A stretch of 64,000 nucleotides of DNA from the NCBI RefSeq assembly GCF_018613835.1, contig NZ_JAGGPM010000025.1:62001-126000 (forward strand). The letters run 5' to 3'. The notes under the pieces are model-generated. The model had not been told where the DNA came from, did not search any database, and saw only the letters and a list, made by a program, of their open reading frames with translations. A program made the position numbers and the translations under genes. Positions 34,432-44,170 of this stretch are shown here, piece by piece (the first letter of the stretch is position 1; the number at the start of each line of letters is the position of its first letter). This DNA is from Arthrobacter sp. ISL-5 (GTDB taxonomy: Bacteria > Actinomycetota > Actinomycetes > Actinomycetales > Micrococcaceae).

Positions 34432-34860
34432 TTACCGGTGGCGGGCCCCCGGAATCCTGTCGGCCACGAGGGAAATGATGGTGATGATGATGGCCGCCAA
34501 CACGGCCGTCCAGAAGAAGGAGTCGATGGTGAAATGCACCGGCGTGTAGCTGCTGATCCAGGACGTCAGGTAGAGCATGGCTGCGTTGATCACAATCGTG
34601 AACAGCCCCAGCGTGAGGATGGTGATGGGGAGGGAGAGGAAACTGACCACGGGCCGCACGAAGGCGTTCACCACCCCGAAAATAAGGCCGATGAACAGGT
34701 AGGCCAGGATGACGCCGACCGCATCGGTTCCCTGGCTGACACCTGAGTTCGCCACCGCCTCGGTGGTGGCCGACGTCGAGATGTCCAGCCCGGGCAGAAT
34801 CCAGCTGGCAACCCACAGCGCCAAGCCGTTGATGAGGACGCGCATGATGAAAGACCGCAT
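34432..34860 (-). CDS. Phage-holin-family (DUF) four-helix membrane protein
   Basis: 142-aa membrane protein with four hydrophobic helices (about 7-22, 45-68, 72-96 and 112-133). Segments LFIGLIFGVVNAFVRPVV and LPITILTLGLFTIVINAAML define the widespread bacterial family named after mycobacteriophage holins. In chromosomes these are usually not phage genes. ATG 34860 used; an internal ATG at residue 6 is possible. Function unknown. Confidence 0.75.
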   Translation of the reverse strand: MRSFIMRVLINGLALWVASWILPGLDISTSATTEAVANSGVSQGTDAVGVILAYLFIGLIFGVVNAFVRPVVSFLSLPITILTLGLFTIVINAAMLYLTSWISSYTPVHFTIDSFFWTAVLAAIIITIISLVADRIPGARHR

Positions 34861-34921
34861 GCGCCCATGCTGTCACATCGCGGGAGGGCATGGCCGGATG
34901 CCGCGAAGTAGGCTGGTTGGC

Positions 34922-36040
34922 ATGACTTCATCAGAGACCACCGCGGGCAGCGTCAGGCCGAGACCGGTTGTTGACCGGCTGCCACGCTACGCCGCAGGCA
35001 AGCCGCCCGTCGCCGTCGACGGCCTGGCCAGCTACAAACTGTCGTCCAACGAAAACCCGCTGCCGCCGATTCCCGCCGTCGCCGAGGCCATCGCCGCCCA
35101 GACCGACTTCAACCGCTACCCGGACCCGCTGAGCACCAAGCTGCGGACCGCGCTCGCCGACTTCCTTGACGTGCCCGCCGAGGACATCGTGACCGGAGCG
35201 GGCAGCCTCGGGGCGCTCAACCAGCTCCTGACCACCTTTGCCGGCCAGAACGACGACGGTAAAGCCGACGAAGTGATCTACGCGTGGCGTTCCTTCGAGG
35301 CCTATCCCATCTGTGTTGGCCTGGCCGGGGCCGAGAGTGTCCGGATTCCGCTGACGCCGGACGGCCGCCACGATCTCGACGCCATGGCGGCCGCCGTGAC
35401 CGTGCGCACCAAGGTGATCCTGCTGTGCACCCCGAACAATCCCACCGGCCCGATCATCACCGCCGAGGAAACGGAGCGGTTCATCAACGCTGTTCCCTCG
35501 GACGTCGTTGTGGTCATCGATGAGGCCTACCAGGAGTTCGTTCGGGCGGAAGACGCCGTGGACGGCATCCGGATGTACCGGAAATACTCGAACGTCGTGG
35601 TGCTCCGGACCTTCTCGAAGGCGCACGGCCTCGCCGGCCTCCGCGTGGGCTACAGCATTTCCCAGCCGGAACTCACGCAGTACCTGCGCGTGTCCGCCAC
35701 GCCGTTCGCGGTGTCCCAGATCGCGGAGCAGGCCGCCGTGGTGTCACTCCAGAATTTTGACCAGGTTGTAGAAAGGGTACAAAGCCTGGTGGATGAGCGG
35801 GACCGCGTGACGGCCGGTCTTCGGGAACTGGGCTGGTTCGTTCCGGAGGCGCAGGGGAACTTTGTGTGGCTGAATCTGGGCGAGAACAGCACCGAGTTCG
35901 CCCAGCTGGCGGCGGAACGCGCCCTCTCCGTGCGTGCCTTCGGCAACGAGGGCGTCCGGGTCAGCATCGGCGAGGTGGAGGCCAACACCCGCTTCCTCGA
36001 GCTCTGTTCGATCTATACAAAACCCCCGCGGCGTTCCTAG
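34922..36040 (+). CDS. Histidinol-phosphate / aromatic aminotransferase family
   Basis: PLP aminotransferase, 372 aa, class I/II. LSSNENPLPPIP (N-terminal signature), TPNNPTGPIITAEE, DEAYQEF and TFSKAHGLAGLRVGYS with the PLP Lys at about 233 are all HisC-family. In actinobacteria a second HisC-like protein (Pat) serves aromatic amino acids, and this one sits beside a 2-oxoacid dehydrogenase operon rather than his genes, so Pat is favoured. TAGGCT (34909-34914) ends seven bases before the ATG with no ribosome site, a leaderless pattern. Confidence 0.82.
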   Translation: MTSSETTAGSVRPRPVVDRLPRYAAGKPPVAVDGLASYKLSSNENPLPPIPAVAEAIAAQTDFNRYPDPLSTKLRTALADFLDVPAEDIVTGAGSLGALNQLLTTFAGQNDDGKADEVIYAWRSFEAYPICVGLAGAESVRIPLTPDGRHDLDAMAAAVTVRTKVILLCTPNNPTGPIITAEETERFINAVPSDVVVVIDEAYQEFVRAEDAVDGIRMYRKYSNVVVLRTFSKAHGLAGLRVGYSISQPELTQYLRVSATPFAVSQIAEQAAVVSLQNFDQVVERVQSLVDERDRVTAGLRELGWFVPEAQGNFVWLNLGENSTEFAQLAAERALSVRAFGNEGVRVSIGEVEANTRFLELCSIYTKPPRRS

Positions 36041-36113
36041 CGGTTAACAAACGCGCCTCGGTGGTTACGCCGGATAAAGTAAGGAACAGTAAGCCAGAAA
36101 TATATGCCGCAGC

Positions 36114-36170
36114 CGGAATGCATTCCGAATGAGGCATGTATCCCAGCGACATTGCAACGCATCCGGATGC
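36114..36170 (+). promoter_or_regulatory. Two perfect palindromes upstream of 2-oxoacid dehydrogenase operon
   Basis: CGGAATGCATTCCG (36114-36127) and GCATCCGGATGC (36159-36170) are exact palindromes, 32 bases apart, between the aminotransferase stop and the E1 alpha start. Their placement suggests regulator binding, for example by an Lrp-type BkdR, but no such gene is in the window. AAGGAG at 36178-36183 is the ribosome site. Confidence 0.5.
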
Positions 36171-36188
36171 GGCAAGCAAGGAGACGGT

Positions 36189-37421
36189 ATGGGCGCCACA
36201 CATCTGCCCTCCACCGAGTTCGACGGAACAGGATTGGACGACCAGCTCGAGGCGGAGGCCGAGGCTGTCCTTGGCGAGCCGGCGGCCGAGATGGTCCAGT
36301 TACTGGGCCCCGACGGGACTCTCGGCACGGACTCCGTGTTCTCCGAGTACGCCGAACGGCTGGATGCGGAGAAGCTTCGCGGCTTCTACGCCGACATGGC
36401 CGCCATCCGGCGCTTCGACCAGGAGGCCACGGCGCTCCAGCGCCAGGGCCAGCTGGCGCTCTGGGTTCCACTGACCGGCCAGGAAGCGGCGCAGATCGGC
36501 TCCGGCCGGGCCAGCCAGCCGCAGGATTACATCTTCCCGACATACCGTGAGCACGGCGTGGCCCTCACCCGGAATGTGGACCTGGCCGAACTCCTCCGGC
36601 AGTTCCGCGGCATCTCCAACGGCGGCTGGAACCCCAAGGACACGAACTTCCACCTGTACACGCTGGTTCTTGCTGCCCAGACGCCCCATGCCGTCGGCTA
36701 TGCCATGGGGATCCAGCGCGACCAGCGGCTCGCGGAGGCCAACGGCCTGGCGGAGTCCGGAACGGCTGAACCGAAGGCCGCCGTCATGGTCTATTTCGGC
36801 GACGGCGCCAGCTCCGAGGGCGACGTCCATGAGTCCATGGTGTTTGCGTCCTCCTACAACGCGCCGGTGGTCTTCTTCTGCCAGAACAACCACTGGGCCA
36901 TTTCCGTGCCCACCGCCGTGCAGACCCGCATTCCGCTATCCAACCGCGCCAAGGGCTACGGCTTCCCGGGCATCCGGGTGGACGGCAACGACGTCATCGC
37001 CGTGCACGCCGTCACCGAGTGGGCGCTCGAGCACGCGCGCCAGGGCAACGGCCCGGTGCTGATCGAGGCCTTCACCTACCGCGTCGGAGCGCACACGACC
37101 GCGGACGATCCCACGAAGTACCGCGAGTCCTCGGAAGAGGCGCTCTGGCGGGCCAAGGATCCGCTGGAGCGGCTGGAGAAATACCTCCGCACCGAGGGCA
37201 TGGCCGACGACGCCTTCTTCGAGCAGGTGGCCGCGGACGGCAACGAACTCGCCGCCTACATCCGCAAATCCACCTACGAATCCGACACCCCGGACATCCG
37301 GACGGCGTTCGCCAACACGTACGTGGAGGCGCATCCGCTCGTGGCCGAGGAGCTGGCCTGGTTCGAGGAATACAGTGCGGGATTCGCCGGCGAGGACGCT
37401 GCAGAAGGGGCAGGCAACTGA
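36189..37421 (+). CDS. 2-oxoacid dehydrogenase E1 component alpha subunit (bkd/pdh type)
   Basis: 410 aa. Thiamine-diphosphate subunit that decarboxylates a 2-oxoacid. The ThDP motif runs from YFGDGASSEGDVHESM to FCQNNHWAIS (about 203-235). Regulatory-loop region AFTYRVGAHTTADDPTKYR is conserved. ATG 36189 is placed by AAGGAG five bases upstream; the 20 extra codons upstream cross the palindromes and are rejected. Overlaps the beta-subunit start by one base. Branched-chain 2-oxoacids are the likely substrate given the split alpha/beta E1 and the aminotransferase neighbour; pyruvate is possible. Confidence 0.88.
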   Translation: MGATHLPSTEFDGTGLDDQLEAEAEAVLGEPAAEMVQLLGPDGTLGTDSVFSEYAERLDAEKLRGFYADMAAIRRFDQEATALQRQGQLALWVPLTGQEAAQIGSGRASQPQDYIFPTYREHGVALTRNVDLAELLRQFRGISNGGWNPKDTNFHLYTLVLAAQTPHAVGYAMGIQRDQRLAEANGLAESGTAEPKAAVMVYFGDGASSEGDVHESMVFASSYNAPVVFFCQNNHWAISVPTAVQTRIPLSNRAKGYGFPGIRVDGNDVIAVHAVTEWALEHARQGNGPVLIEAFTYRVGAHTTADDPTKYRESSEEALWRAKDPLERLEKYLRTEGMADDAFFEQVAADGNELAAYIRKSTYESDTPDIRTAFANTYVEAHPLVAEELAWFEEYSAGFAGEDAAEGAGN

Positions 37422-38401
37422 TGACCACCATGACCATCGCCAAGGCCATCAACGAAGGCCTGCGAGCAACCCTCAGCAACAACCCCAAGTCCCTGCTGAT
37501 GGGCGAGGACATCGGACCGCTCGGCGGCGTCTACCGCGTCACCGACGGCCTGATCGCCGAATTCGGCGCAGACCGTGTGGTGGACACGCCGCTCGCTGAG
37601 TCCGGGATCGTCGGCACGGCGATCGGTCTGGCCCTGCGCGGCTACCTGCCCGTCTGTGAAATCCAGTTCGACGGCTTCGTCTTCCCGGGCTTCAACCAGA
37701 TCACCACGCAGCTGGCCAAGATGCATTCCCGCAGCAACGGCAACCTGACCGTTCCCGTGGTCATCCGCATCCCCTACGGCGGAGGCATCGGCTCGATCGA
37801 GCACCACTCCGAATCGCCGGAGGCCCTGTTTGCGCACACCGCCGGGCTCCGCATCATCACCCCGTCCAATGCGCACGACGCCTACTGGATGATCCAGCAG
37901 GCCGTCGACTGCCAGGACCCGGTCATCGTCTTCGAGCCCAAGCGCCGCTACTGGCTCAAGGGCGAGGTGGACACCGAGGCTGCCGGCCTGGCCGAGGACC
38001 CGTTCAAAGCACACGTGGTCCGCGAAGGAACCGACGCCACCGCGGTGGTCTACGGCCCGCTGGTTCCCGTGGCCCTCGCGGCCGCCAACGCCGCCGCGGA
38101 AGACGGACGCAGCGTCGAAGTCATCGACCTCCGTTCCATCTCGCCGATCGACTTTGACACCATCGAAGCGTCGGTCAAGAAAACCGGCCGCCTGATCGTG
38201 GCCCATGAGGCCCCCACCTTCGGCGGCATCGGCGGCGAAATCGCAGCGCGGATCAGCGAACGGGCGTTCCATTCCCTGGAGGCCCCGGTCATCCGCGTGG
38301 GCGGTTTCCACATGCCGTACCCCGTGGCCAAGGTGGAAGAGGATTACCTGCCAGACATCGACCGCATTCTTGAGGCGCTGGACCGTACCTTCACGTACTG
38401 A
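37421..38401 (+). CDS. 2-oxoacid dehydrogenase E1 component beta subunit
   Basis: 326 aa, forms an alpha2beta2 heterotetramer with the upstream product. TMTIAKAINEGLRATLSNNP, LMGEDIGPLGGVYRVTDGL, FGADRVVDTPLAESGIVGTA and the C-terminal EAPTFGGIGGEIAARISE are diagnostic of the transketolase C-like beta subunit. ATG 37421 lies within the TGATG overlap; the longer open frame reaching back into E1 alpha is not coding. Confidence 0.9.
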   Translation: MTTMTIAKAINEGLRATLSNNPKSLLMGEDIGPLGGVYRVTDGLIAEFGADRVVDTPLAESGIVGTAIGLALRGYLPVCEIQFDGFVFPGFNQITTQLAKMHSRSNGNLTVPVVIRIPYGGGIGSIEHHSESPEALFAHTAGLRIITPSNAHDAYWMIQQAVDCQDPVIVFEPKRRYWLKGEVDTEAAGLAEDPFKAHVVREGTDATAVVYGPLVPVALAAANAAAEDGRSVEVIDLRSISPIDFDTIEASVKKTGRLIVAHEAPTFGGIGGEIAARISERAFHSLEAPVIRVGGFHMPYPVAKVEEDYLPDIDRILEALDRTFTY

Positions 38402-38484
38402 CGCCTGAGCCTTACTGTCGCCTTCGCCTACCGACGACTCCGTGCACTGACCGGACCGCCTGAGCTTTCGAACCCGAGGACACC

Positions 38485-40008
38485 ATGACGCTTAACAAGT
38501 TCAACCTCCCCGATGTTGGCGAGGGCCTCACCGAGGCCGAGATCGTCTCCTGGAAGGTCAAGCCGGGCGACACCGTGGCCATCAACGATGTCCTCTGCGA
38601 AATCGAGACCGCGAAGTCCCTCGTGGAGCTGCCGTCACCGTTCGCCGGCACCGTCACGGAACTGCTGGTCCCGGAAGGGGTGACCGTCGACGTCGGGACC
38701 GCCATCATCAGCGTGTCCGATGCCGTCTCGGGCGACCCCACGCCCGCCGACGTGCCGGCGCCCACCCTGCAGACGGCGGCGCCTGCGGCACCGATGTACG
38801 GGAAGCTTGCGGCAGACGACCAGCCGGCTTCCGACGGCGGAGCTTCCGACGGCGGCCCGGCCGGCGGTCCGCTCGTGGGGTCCGGCCCCAAGGCCGACGC
38901 CGTCAAGCGCCGCCCGCGGAAGACGCGGACTGAGATTCCGGCGGACCCAATCCACGGTGCTCCGGAGATCGAGCCTGTCCAGCCCCGGTCGGCGGAAGCT
39001 GTGCTGGAGGCCCCGGTTCCAGCGGGCTCAACCAGCGGCGCGGTTCCGGCGGGTTCGGCCAGCGGCGCCGAAAAACCCACGCTCGGCGGCACCATCACTG
39101 GACTGGTGAACAAGGTCCTGGCCAAGCCGCCGGTGCGCAAGATCGCCCGGGACCTGGGCATTGACCTGGCCGACGTCGTCGCCACCGGCGCCCGGGGCGA
39201 GGTGACCCGGGAGGACTTGGTCAGCTACCAGGCGCAGCGGGACGCGGAGCTGGACAAGGCGGACACGTTCTGGGGCAAGTCGGGCCGCCCGCAGGACCAG
39301 CGGATCGAACGTATCCCGGTCAAGGGCGTCCGGAAGGCCACCGCGAAGGCCATGGTGGAATCGGCGTTCTCCGCGCCGCACGTCAGCATCTTCGTGGACG
39401 TGGACGCCAGCCGCACCATGGAGTTCGTCAAGCGGCTCAAGGCCTCCCGCGATTTCGAGGGCATCAAGGTTTCACCGCTGCTGATCCTCGCCAAGGCCGT
39501 CATCTGGGCCGCGGCCCGCAATCCCAGCGTGAACGCCACGTGGGTGGACGACCCGGAGGGCAGCGATGCCGCGGAAATCCACGTCAAGCACTTCATGAAC
39601 CTGGGCATTGCCGCGGCGACGCCACGGGGCCTGATGGTGCCGAACATCAAGAACGCCCAGGACCTCTCGCTCAAGGAGCTGGCACTGGCGCTGAACGACC
39701 TCGCCACCACGGCCCGTGCCGGCAAGACCCAGCCGTCCCAGATGCAGGGCGGCACCCTGACCGTCACCAACATCGGGGCCCTCGGCATCGATACCGGCAC
39801 CCCCATCATCAATCCCGGCGAAGTGGCCATCGTGGCCTTCGGCACCATCAAGCAGAAGCCGTGGGTCCTGGACGGCGAGGTCATTCCGCGCTGGATCACC
39901 ACGCTCGGCGGCTCCTTCGACCACCGTGTTGTGGACGGCGACCTCTCCGCCCGCTTCATGGCCGACGTCGCCTCCATCCTTGAGGAGCCAGCCCTGCTGC
40001 TTGACTGA
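38485..40008 (+). CDS. Dihydrolipoamide acyltransferase E2
   Basis: 507-aa core subunit. Lipoyl domain at 1-80 with lipoylated K44 in [15 protein letters not shown]; an Ala/Pro/Gly-rich linker to about 205; E1/E3-binding domain at about 213-247 ([20 protein letters not shown]); acyltransferase domain to the end with FDHRVVDGD (catalytic His near 479). ATG 38485 follows GAGGACACC. One lipoyl domain only, as in BkdB-type proteins. No E3 gene follows, so a shared lipoamide dehydrogenase elsewhere must serve it. Confidence 0.9.
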   Translation: MTLNKFNLPDVGEGLTEAEIVSWKVKPGDTVAINDVLCEIETAKSLVELPSPFAGTVTELLVPEGVTVDVGTAIISVSDAVSGDPTPADVPAPTLQTAAPAAPMYGKLAADDQPASDGGASDGGPAGGPLVGSGPKADAVKRRPRKTRTEIPADPIHGAPEIEPVQPRSAEAVLEAPVPAGSTSGAVPAGSASGAEKPTLGGTITGLVNKVLAKPPVRKIARDLGIDLADVVATGARGEVTREDLVSYQAQRDAELDKADTFWGKSGRPQDQRIERIPVKGVRKATAKAMVESAFSAPHVSIFVDVDASRTMEFVKRLKASRDFEGIKVSPLLILAKAVIWAAARNPSVNATWVDDPEGSDAAEIHVKHFMNLGIAAATPRGLMVPNIKNAQDLSLKELALALNDLATTARAGKTQPSQMQGGTLTVTNIGALGIDTGTPIINPGEVAIVAFGTIKQKPWVLDGEVIPRWITTLGGSFDHRVVDGDLSARFMADVASILEEPALLLD

Positions 40009-40104
40009 TTCGGCCAGGGTCAGGTTCTGTGCCAAGGCGATGGCCAAGGCGAGGCCAGGGCTAAGCGAGCGGAAGGGCGGGACTGTGGGCAGGACGGGAC
40101 CTTC

Positions 40105-40713
40105 ATGAGCATCCGTGCCATGAACCTCGCGGCCAGGGTGATCACGGAGCTCTTTCAGCCAACTGTCACCGTGGCCTTACTCCTGCTGTTCAGCCCGGCC
40201 GTTGAACCGGGGTTCCCGGGCACGGCCTGGTTCGGTGCCGTGGCGGTGCTGTTTGTGTGCGTGCTGCCGCTGGCCGCCGTTGTACTGCTGGTCCGGCTGG
40301 GGAAGGTGACGGACCACCACGTCAGCGACCGCAGGCAGCGCGCCCCGGTGCTGGCCATGGCAACCGTGTCACTGCTGGCCGGATTATGCCTGTTGCTGGC
40401 CATCAACGCTCCGCGCAGCGTGATAGCGATGGTGCTGGCGACAGTGGGCGGAGTGGCGGTGCTTGCCGTCATCAGCCTCTACTGGAAAATCAGCGGGCAT
40501 GCGGGGTCCATTGCCTTCGCCACGGCCGTCGCCGTCCTGATGCTGGGCGCCCCGTGGAGTCCGTTGCTGCTGCTGATCCCAGCTGTCTGCTGGTCCCGCG
40601 TGGTGCTCCGCGCGCATACTGTCGCCCAGGTGGTGGCCGGCGCGGTGGTTGGCGGCGGCGTCACCACGTTGCTGTGGTGGTTACTGCTGGAACTGACGGT
40701 CCGCCGAGCCTGA
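40105..40713 (+). CDS. PAP2-superfamily-like membrane protein
   Basis: 202 aa, about six hydrophobic helices. The C-terminal part has KISGHAGSIAF and RVVLRAHTVAQVVAGAVVGG, which match motifs 2 and 3 of PAP2 phosphatases (SGH and R-x5-H). The motif 1 KxxxxxxRP is not evident; the closest stretch is VTDHHVSDRRQR after helix 2. So it may be a divergent phosphatase or a degenerate relative. ATG 40105; a ribosome site is weak. Confidence 0.65.
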   Translation: MSIRAMNLAARVITELFQPTVTVALLLLFSPAVEPGFPGTAWFGAVAVLFVCVLPLAAVVLLVRLGKVTDHHVSDRRQRAPVLAMATVSLLAGLCLLLAINAPRSVIAMVLATVGGVAVLAVISLYWKISGHAGSIAFATAVAVLMLGAPWSPLLLLIPAVCWSRVVLRAHTVAQVVAGAVVGGGVTTLLWWLLLELTVRRA

Positions 40714-40731
40714 CGCCGCCGGAGCTGAGCC

Positions 40732-41112
40732 TCAGTACGCGGCGTACGTGGTCATCAGCTGGGCCAGGACGGGATCGGAACTCATGCCCGCCAAGCCAAA
40801 GGCGGCGGCAATCATCGCGCCGGACACGGCGGCGACGGTGCCCGACACGGCGGCCAGGAACTTCCAGTCATCGCGCAGGACGCTCTGCACGGTGTCGGGC
40901 AGCCGCAGGTCCGGGGAGATGAGGTTCGGGGCGCTGTCCACGGAGCCGTCATCCAGCAGTGCGATGACACGGCCGGCCGAACGGTCCACGCGCATGGCGC
41001 TGATGTGGTTGCCGTGACGGGCAAGAAGGATGTCGTGACCCACGAGCTGGCGCCGCTGGAGTGTAAGCAAAGTGTTCCCCTGAAGTGGTAGATTCTCGGA
41101 TGTCCGCTCCAT
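40732..41112 (-). CDS. Hypothetical protein with C-terminal membrane helix
   Basis: 126 aa, not recognised. The N-terminal two-thirds is soluble (TLQRRQLVGHDILLARHGNH, RVIALLDDGSVDSAPN), followed by one hydrophobic segment near 90-112 rich in Ala and Val. ATG 41112 is picked because GAGGTG lies six bases upstream and TAAAAT is a plausible -10; the frame upstream of it is low-quality coding. Convergent with the PAP2-like gene. Confidence 0.55.
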   Translation of the reverse strand: MERTSENLPLQGNTLLTLQRRQLVGHDILLARHGNHISAMRVDRSAGRVIALLDDGSVDSAPNLISPDLRLPDTVQSVLRDDWKFLAAVSGTVAAVSGAMIAAAFGLAGMSSDPVLAQLMTTYAAY

Positions 41113-41269
41113 CGGGGGCACCTCAAATTTTACCGTCGGGTTCGTCGCGGCCTGCCGCAAAACGGGGTGAGACTGCCCACCACAAGGGGTGACCCGCGTC
41201 AAGTCGTGGGCGGCTTCCCGCTGACACGGCTTGCTACAGCAGCGCCGCCCACTCGCGGATGCTGACCTT

Positions 41270-41701
41270 CTAGTCGGCGCCGTACGTGTTGGCGATGTAG
41301 ACGTCGCAGGAGGCGCTGTGTGCAACGCTGTTTGCCACGCTGCCCAGGACGCGCCCCAGGCCGTGCATGCGCCGGTTTCCCACCACGATCATGCTGGCAT
41401 CGAGCCGTTCCGCCTCTTTGACGATGGCCTCGGCCGGCTTGCCACGCGCCGAGGAGTAGGTGATCTTGAGGTCGCCGCCGGCCAGGTCTGTGGCGACATT
41501 CTTGGCTACCTTCTCGGCTTCGCCCGCATCCGAGACGATCCACCTGTCACTGCCGCTGCCGTAGACCTCGGTCCGGTCGGTGTCGAAGGCCGACACCACG
41601 TGCAGCCTTGCCCCGAGTGCCAGGGCAAGGTCCCTGGCTGCTTCCGCCGCCTTCCGGGCGGTCCCGCTCTTGTCCACGCCTACAACAATGATTCCGCCCA
41701 T
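41270..41701 (-). CDS. Universal stress protein (UspA family)
   Basis: 143-aa single Usp domain. IIVVGVDKSGTARKAAEAA at the start and the ATP-type loop VVGNRRMHGLGRVLGSVANS (G-x2-G-x9-G-S pattern) near the end identify the family. AGGAGCAGGGGC precedes ATG 41701. Generally a nucleotide-binding stress protein; no more specific role can be read. Confidence 0.87.
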   Translation of the reverse strand: MGGIIVVGVDKSGTARKAAEAARDLALALGARLHVVSAFDTDRTEVYGSGSDRWIVSDAGEAEKVAKNVATDLAGGDLKITYSSARGKPAEAIVKEAERLDASMIVVGNRRMHGLGRVLGSVANSVAHSASCDVYIANTYGAD

Positions 41702-41835
41702 GCCCCTGCTCCTCTTCGTTCGCCGCCTCTGCGTGCGCAGTGCCTCATTGTCTCCTGCGTCTGCACCGGTGTCCGGCCGCCATTCTCAGGCTATCGCTCC
41801 TCTGAGGTGCGGCCCAGCCTTTGGGCCGGTGCGGC

Positions 41836-43131
41836 TCACGCCAGCGCGTCGATTGCCTCCCGCAGCACCGGCGCCAGGCGCCGCACGCCCTCGGCAATGG
41901 CCTCCGGCGGCACTGCGCTGAACGCCAGGCGGAGCTTGTTGGACGGCTCGTCCGAGTGGGTGAAAGCGGCGCCCGGGATGAAGACGACGCCTGCATCGAT
42001 CGCTTTGCGCAGCAGCGGGTAGGTGTCCACGCCCGCGGGAAGCGTTACCCACACGAAGAATCCGCCTTCGGGCCGGGTCCAGGTGAGCCCCTCCGGCATG
42101 TACTTCTCCAGCGCGGCGAGCATGGCGTGGCAGCGCTCGGCATACAGGCCGCGGTACGTCTGGATCTGGCCCTTCCAGTCATAATCCCGGAGGTAGGCCG
42201 AGACCAGCATCTGGTTCAGGGTCGGCGGGCACAGCGTGACGGCCTCGGAGGCCAGGTAGTAGCGGCGCTGCAGGTGTGCCGGAACGAGTGCCCAGCCGAT
42301 GCGCAGGCCGGGTGCGAAGATCTTGGAGAAGGACCCCATGTAGATGACATCGTCCGGGTTGGCGGCCCGCAGCGGTTCGAGGTGCTGCCCTTCAAACCTC
42401 AGCAGGCCGTAGGGGTTGTCTTCCAGGACAATGATGTTGGCCCTGCGGCAGATATCAACGATTTGCTGCCGGCGTTCCTTGGCCAGGGTGATGCCGGACG
42501 GGTTGTTGAAGTTGGGGATGGTATAGAGGAACTTGATGTTCTTTCCGGCGGTCTGGAGCGCAGCGATCCTGGCCTCAAGAAGCTCGGGCACCAGCCCGTC
42601 GTCGTCCATCATCACCGCCTCAACCTGCACCTGGTAAGCCTCGAAGGTGTTGAGGGCGCCCACGTAGGTGGGCTCCTCCACGAGGACGACGTCGCCGGGG
42701 TTGCAGAACACCTTGGTGGCCACGTCCTGGGCCGACTGCGAGCCAGCGGTGATCACCACGTTTTCCGGCTTGGCGTCGAGGATTCCTTCGGCGGCCATCA
42801 CCTCGCAGATCTGGGTGCGGAGTTCTTCCGTGCCCTGGCCTCCGCCGTACTGGAGGGCCGTCAGGCCGTCTTCGGCGATGATCCTCGCGGCCGTCTGGGC
42901 GAGCTTTTCCAGGGGCAGGGACTGCAGGTAGGGGCTGCCGCCGGCGAGGGAGACGAGCCCCGGGCGCATGGAGATGTCGAAGACGTCCCGGACGGCCGAC
43001 TGCTTGATGTTTGCTGCGCGCTCCGAGAAGAGTTCCTCGTGGCGGTGGGCGGACGTGGCCGCGCGTTCGATTGCGTCAATGGCTTCGGCCGGCAGGACGG
43101 CTGCCGCGGCATCAAGTGTTTCGTGGGTCAC
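41836..43131 (-). CDS. PLP-dependent aminotransferase, 2-aminoadipate/MocR-like class I
   Basis: 431 aa. MRPGLVSLAGGSPYLQSLPL, LQYGGGQGTEELR, TIPNFNNPSGITLAKERR, LEDNPYGLLRF and YMGSFSKIFAPGLRIGW (PLP Lys in SFSK) identify the LysN/Kat-type transaminase family. No DNA-binding domain is attached. GTG 43131 is chosen: AGGA lies just before it and TATCCT (43139-43144, minus strand) ends seven bases upstream, so the transcript may be leaderless; 17 more codons upstream would cross the promoter. Substrate is unknown, aromatic or branched amino acids being likely. Confidence 0.82.
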   Translation of the reverse strand: MTHETLDAAAAVLPAEAIDAIERAATSAHRHEELFSERAANIKQSAVRDVFDISMRPGLVSLAGGSPYLQSLPLEKLAQTAARIIAEDGLTALQYGGGQGTEELRTQICEVMAAEGILDAKPENVVITAGSQSAQDVATKVFCNPGDVVLVEEPTYVGALNTFEAYQVQVEAVMMDDDGLVPELLEARIAALQTAGKNIKFLYTIPNFNNPSGITLAKERRQQIVDICRRANIIVLEDNPYGLLRFEGQHLEPLRAANPDDVIYMGSFSKIFAPGLRIGWALVPAHLQRRYYLASEAVTLCPPTLNQMLVSAYLRDYDWKGQIQTYRGLYAERCHAMLAALEKYMPEGLTWTRPEGGFFVWVTLPAGVDTYPLLRKAIDAGVVFIPGAAFTHSDEPSNKLRLAFSAVPPEAIAEGVRRLAPVLREAIDALA

Positions 43132-43243
43132 ATTTCCTAGGATACAGCCAAAGGTTGTCGGGAAGGCAACAGTTGTTGACAACGAAACCCCCGGATCCCG
43201 GGCCGGGCTTTACCTCCGTTCGCCGAAGGCATGGAATGGAGCC

Positions 43244-44113
43244 ATGACACCGCACCCTTCTGCCAGCGCCCAGTCAGCCAAGGCAGCCGCCTTCCATCAG
43301 CTCCACTCGGCCGCGGCGGCGCCGCTGGTGCTCGTGAACGTGTGGGACGCGGCGTCGGCAAAACTCGTGGAGGAGGCCGGGGCCACGGCCCTGGCGACGT
43401 CCAGTTCCGCCGTTTCCTGGAGCCTGGGATTTCCGGACGGCAACCATCTGCCCGTTGACCTTGCCGTGGCGGCCATCCGCCGGATCGCGGCGGCCACAGC
43501 CCTCCCTGTCACGGCGGACATCGAGACCGGATACGCCGGCTCCGACGGCGCCTTCGATGACGGCCTGCTCCGGCAGACCGTTACGGCCGTGCTGGAGGCC
43601 GGAGCCGTCGGCGTGAACCTCGAGGACTCCGGCGGGGATCCGCTCACGCCCGTGGCCGAACAGGCCCGCCGGATCGGCCTTGTCCGGGACGCGGCGGAAG
43701 ACTTCGGGGTGGCACTTTTCATCAACGCCCGGACGGACACGTACCTGTCAGGCCGCTTTCCGGAATCGGCTTTCGAGGAAACCCTGCAGCGCGCCGCCGC
43801 CTACGTGGCCGCCGGGGCCGACGGAATATTCGTTCCCGGCGTCACCGACCTCCACGTTTTGCACGAGCTCGCGCGGAGAATCGCGGCGCCACTGAACGCG
43901 CTCGCCGGCGTCGGGGCCGCTTCCGTGGGGGAACTGCACGACGCCGGCGTGCGGCGTATCAGCATCGGCGGCAACACGGCGAAGGCGGCGTATGCGACGG
44001 TGTCCCGGGTGGCCGCCGAGGTGCTCGGCGACGGCAACTGGTCGGAACTGGCCGGCGCGCGCAGCCACGCCGAGATGGACGCCCTGTTTGCCCCGGGTGA
44101 CGCCGACGAATGA
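43244..44113 (+). CDS. Isocitrate lyase / PEP mutase family protein
   Basis: 289-aa TIM-barrel protein. LVLVNVWDAASAKLVEEAGA (N-terminal family motif), PVTADIETGYAGSDGAF with the metal-binding Asp-Glu, GVNLEDSGGDP, INARTDTYL and GIFVPGVTD. The KKCGH loop of true isocitrate lyase is absent, as in the PEP mutase/oxaloacetate decarboxylase branch of unknown substrate. ATG 43244 follows GGAATGGAGCC. Divergent from the aminotransferase. Confidence 0.82.
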   Translation: MTPHPSASAQSAKAAAFHQLHSAAAAPLVLVNVWDAASAKLVEEAGATALATSSSAVSWSLGFPDGNHLPVDLAVAAIRRIAAATALPVTADIETGYAGSDGAFDDGLLRQTVTAVLEAGAVGVNLEDSGGDPLTPVAEQARRIGLVRDAAEDFGVALFINARTDTYLSGRFPESAFEETLQRAAAYVAAGADGIFVPGVTDLHVLHELARRIAAPLNALAGVGAASVGELHDAGVRRISIGGNTAKAAYATVSRVAAEVLGDGNWSELAGARSHAEMDALFAPGDADE

Positions 44114-44170
44114 GGCGCCCAGGAACGAGACGGGATTGGCCCGCGGGAGGCCCGCCCAAGCCGGCGGCGC

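Noticed and set aside
34432..34860. Holin-like protein considered as a prophage marker
   Set aside because: The family is common in bacterial chromosomes and no other phage gene is nearby.
36129..36188. Upstream ATG adding 20 residues to E1 alpha
   Set aside because: The extra peptide is not like the family, overlaps the palindromes, and AAGGAG is placed for ATG 36189.
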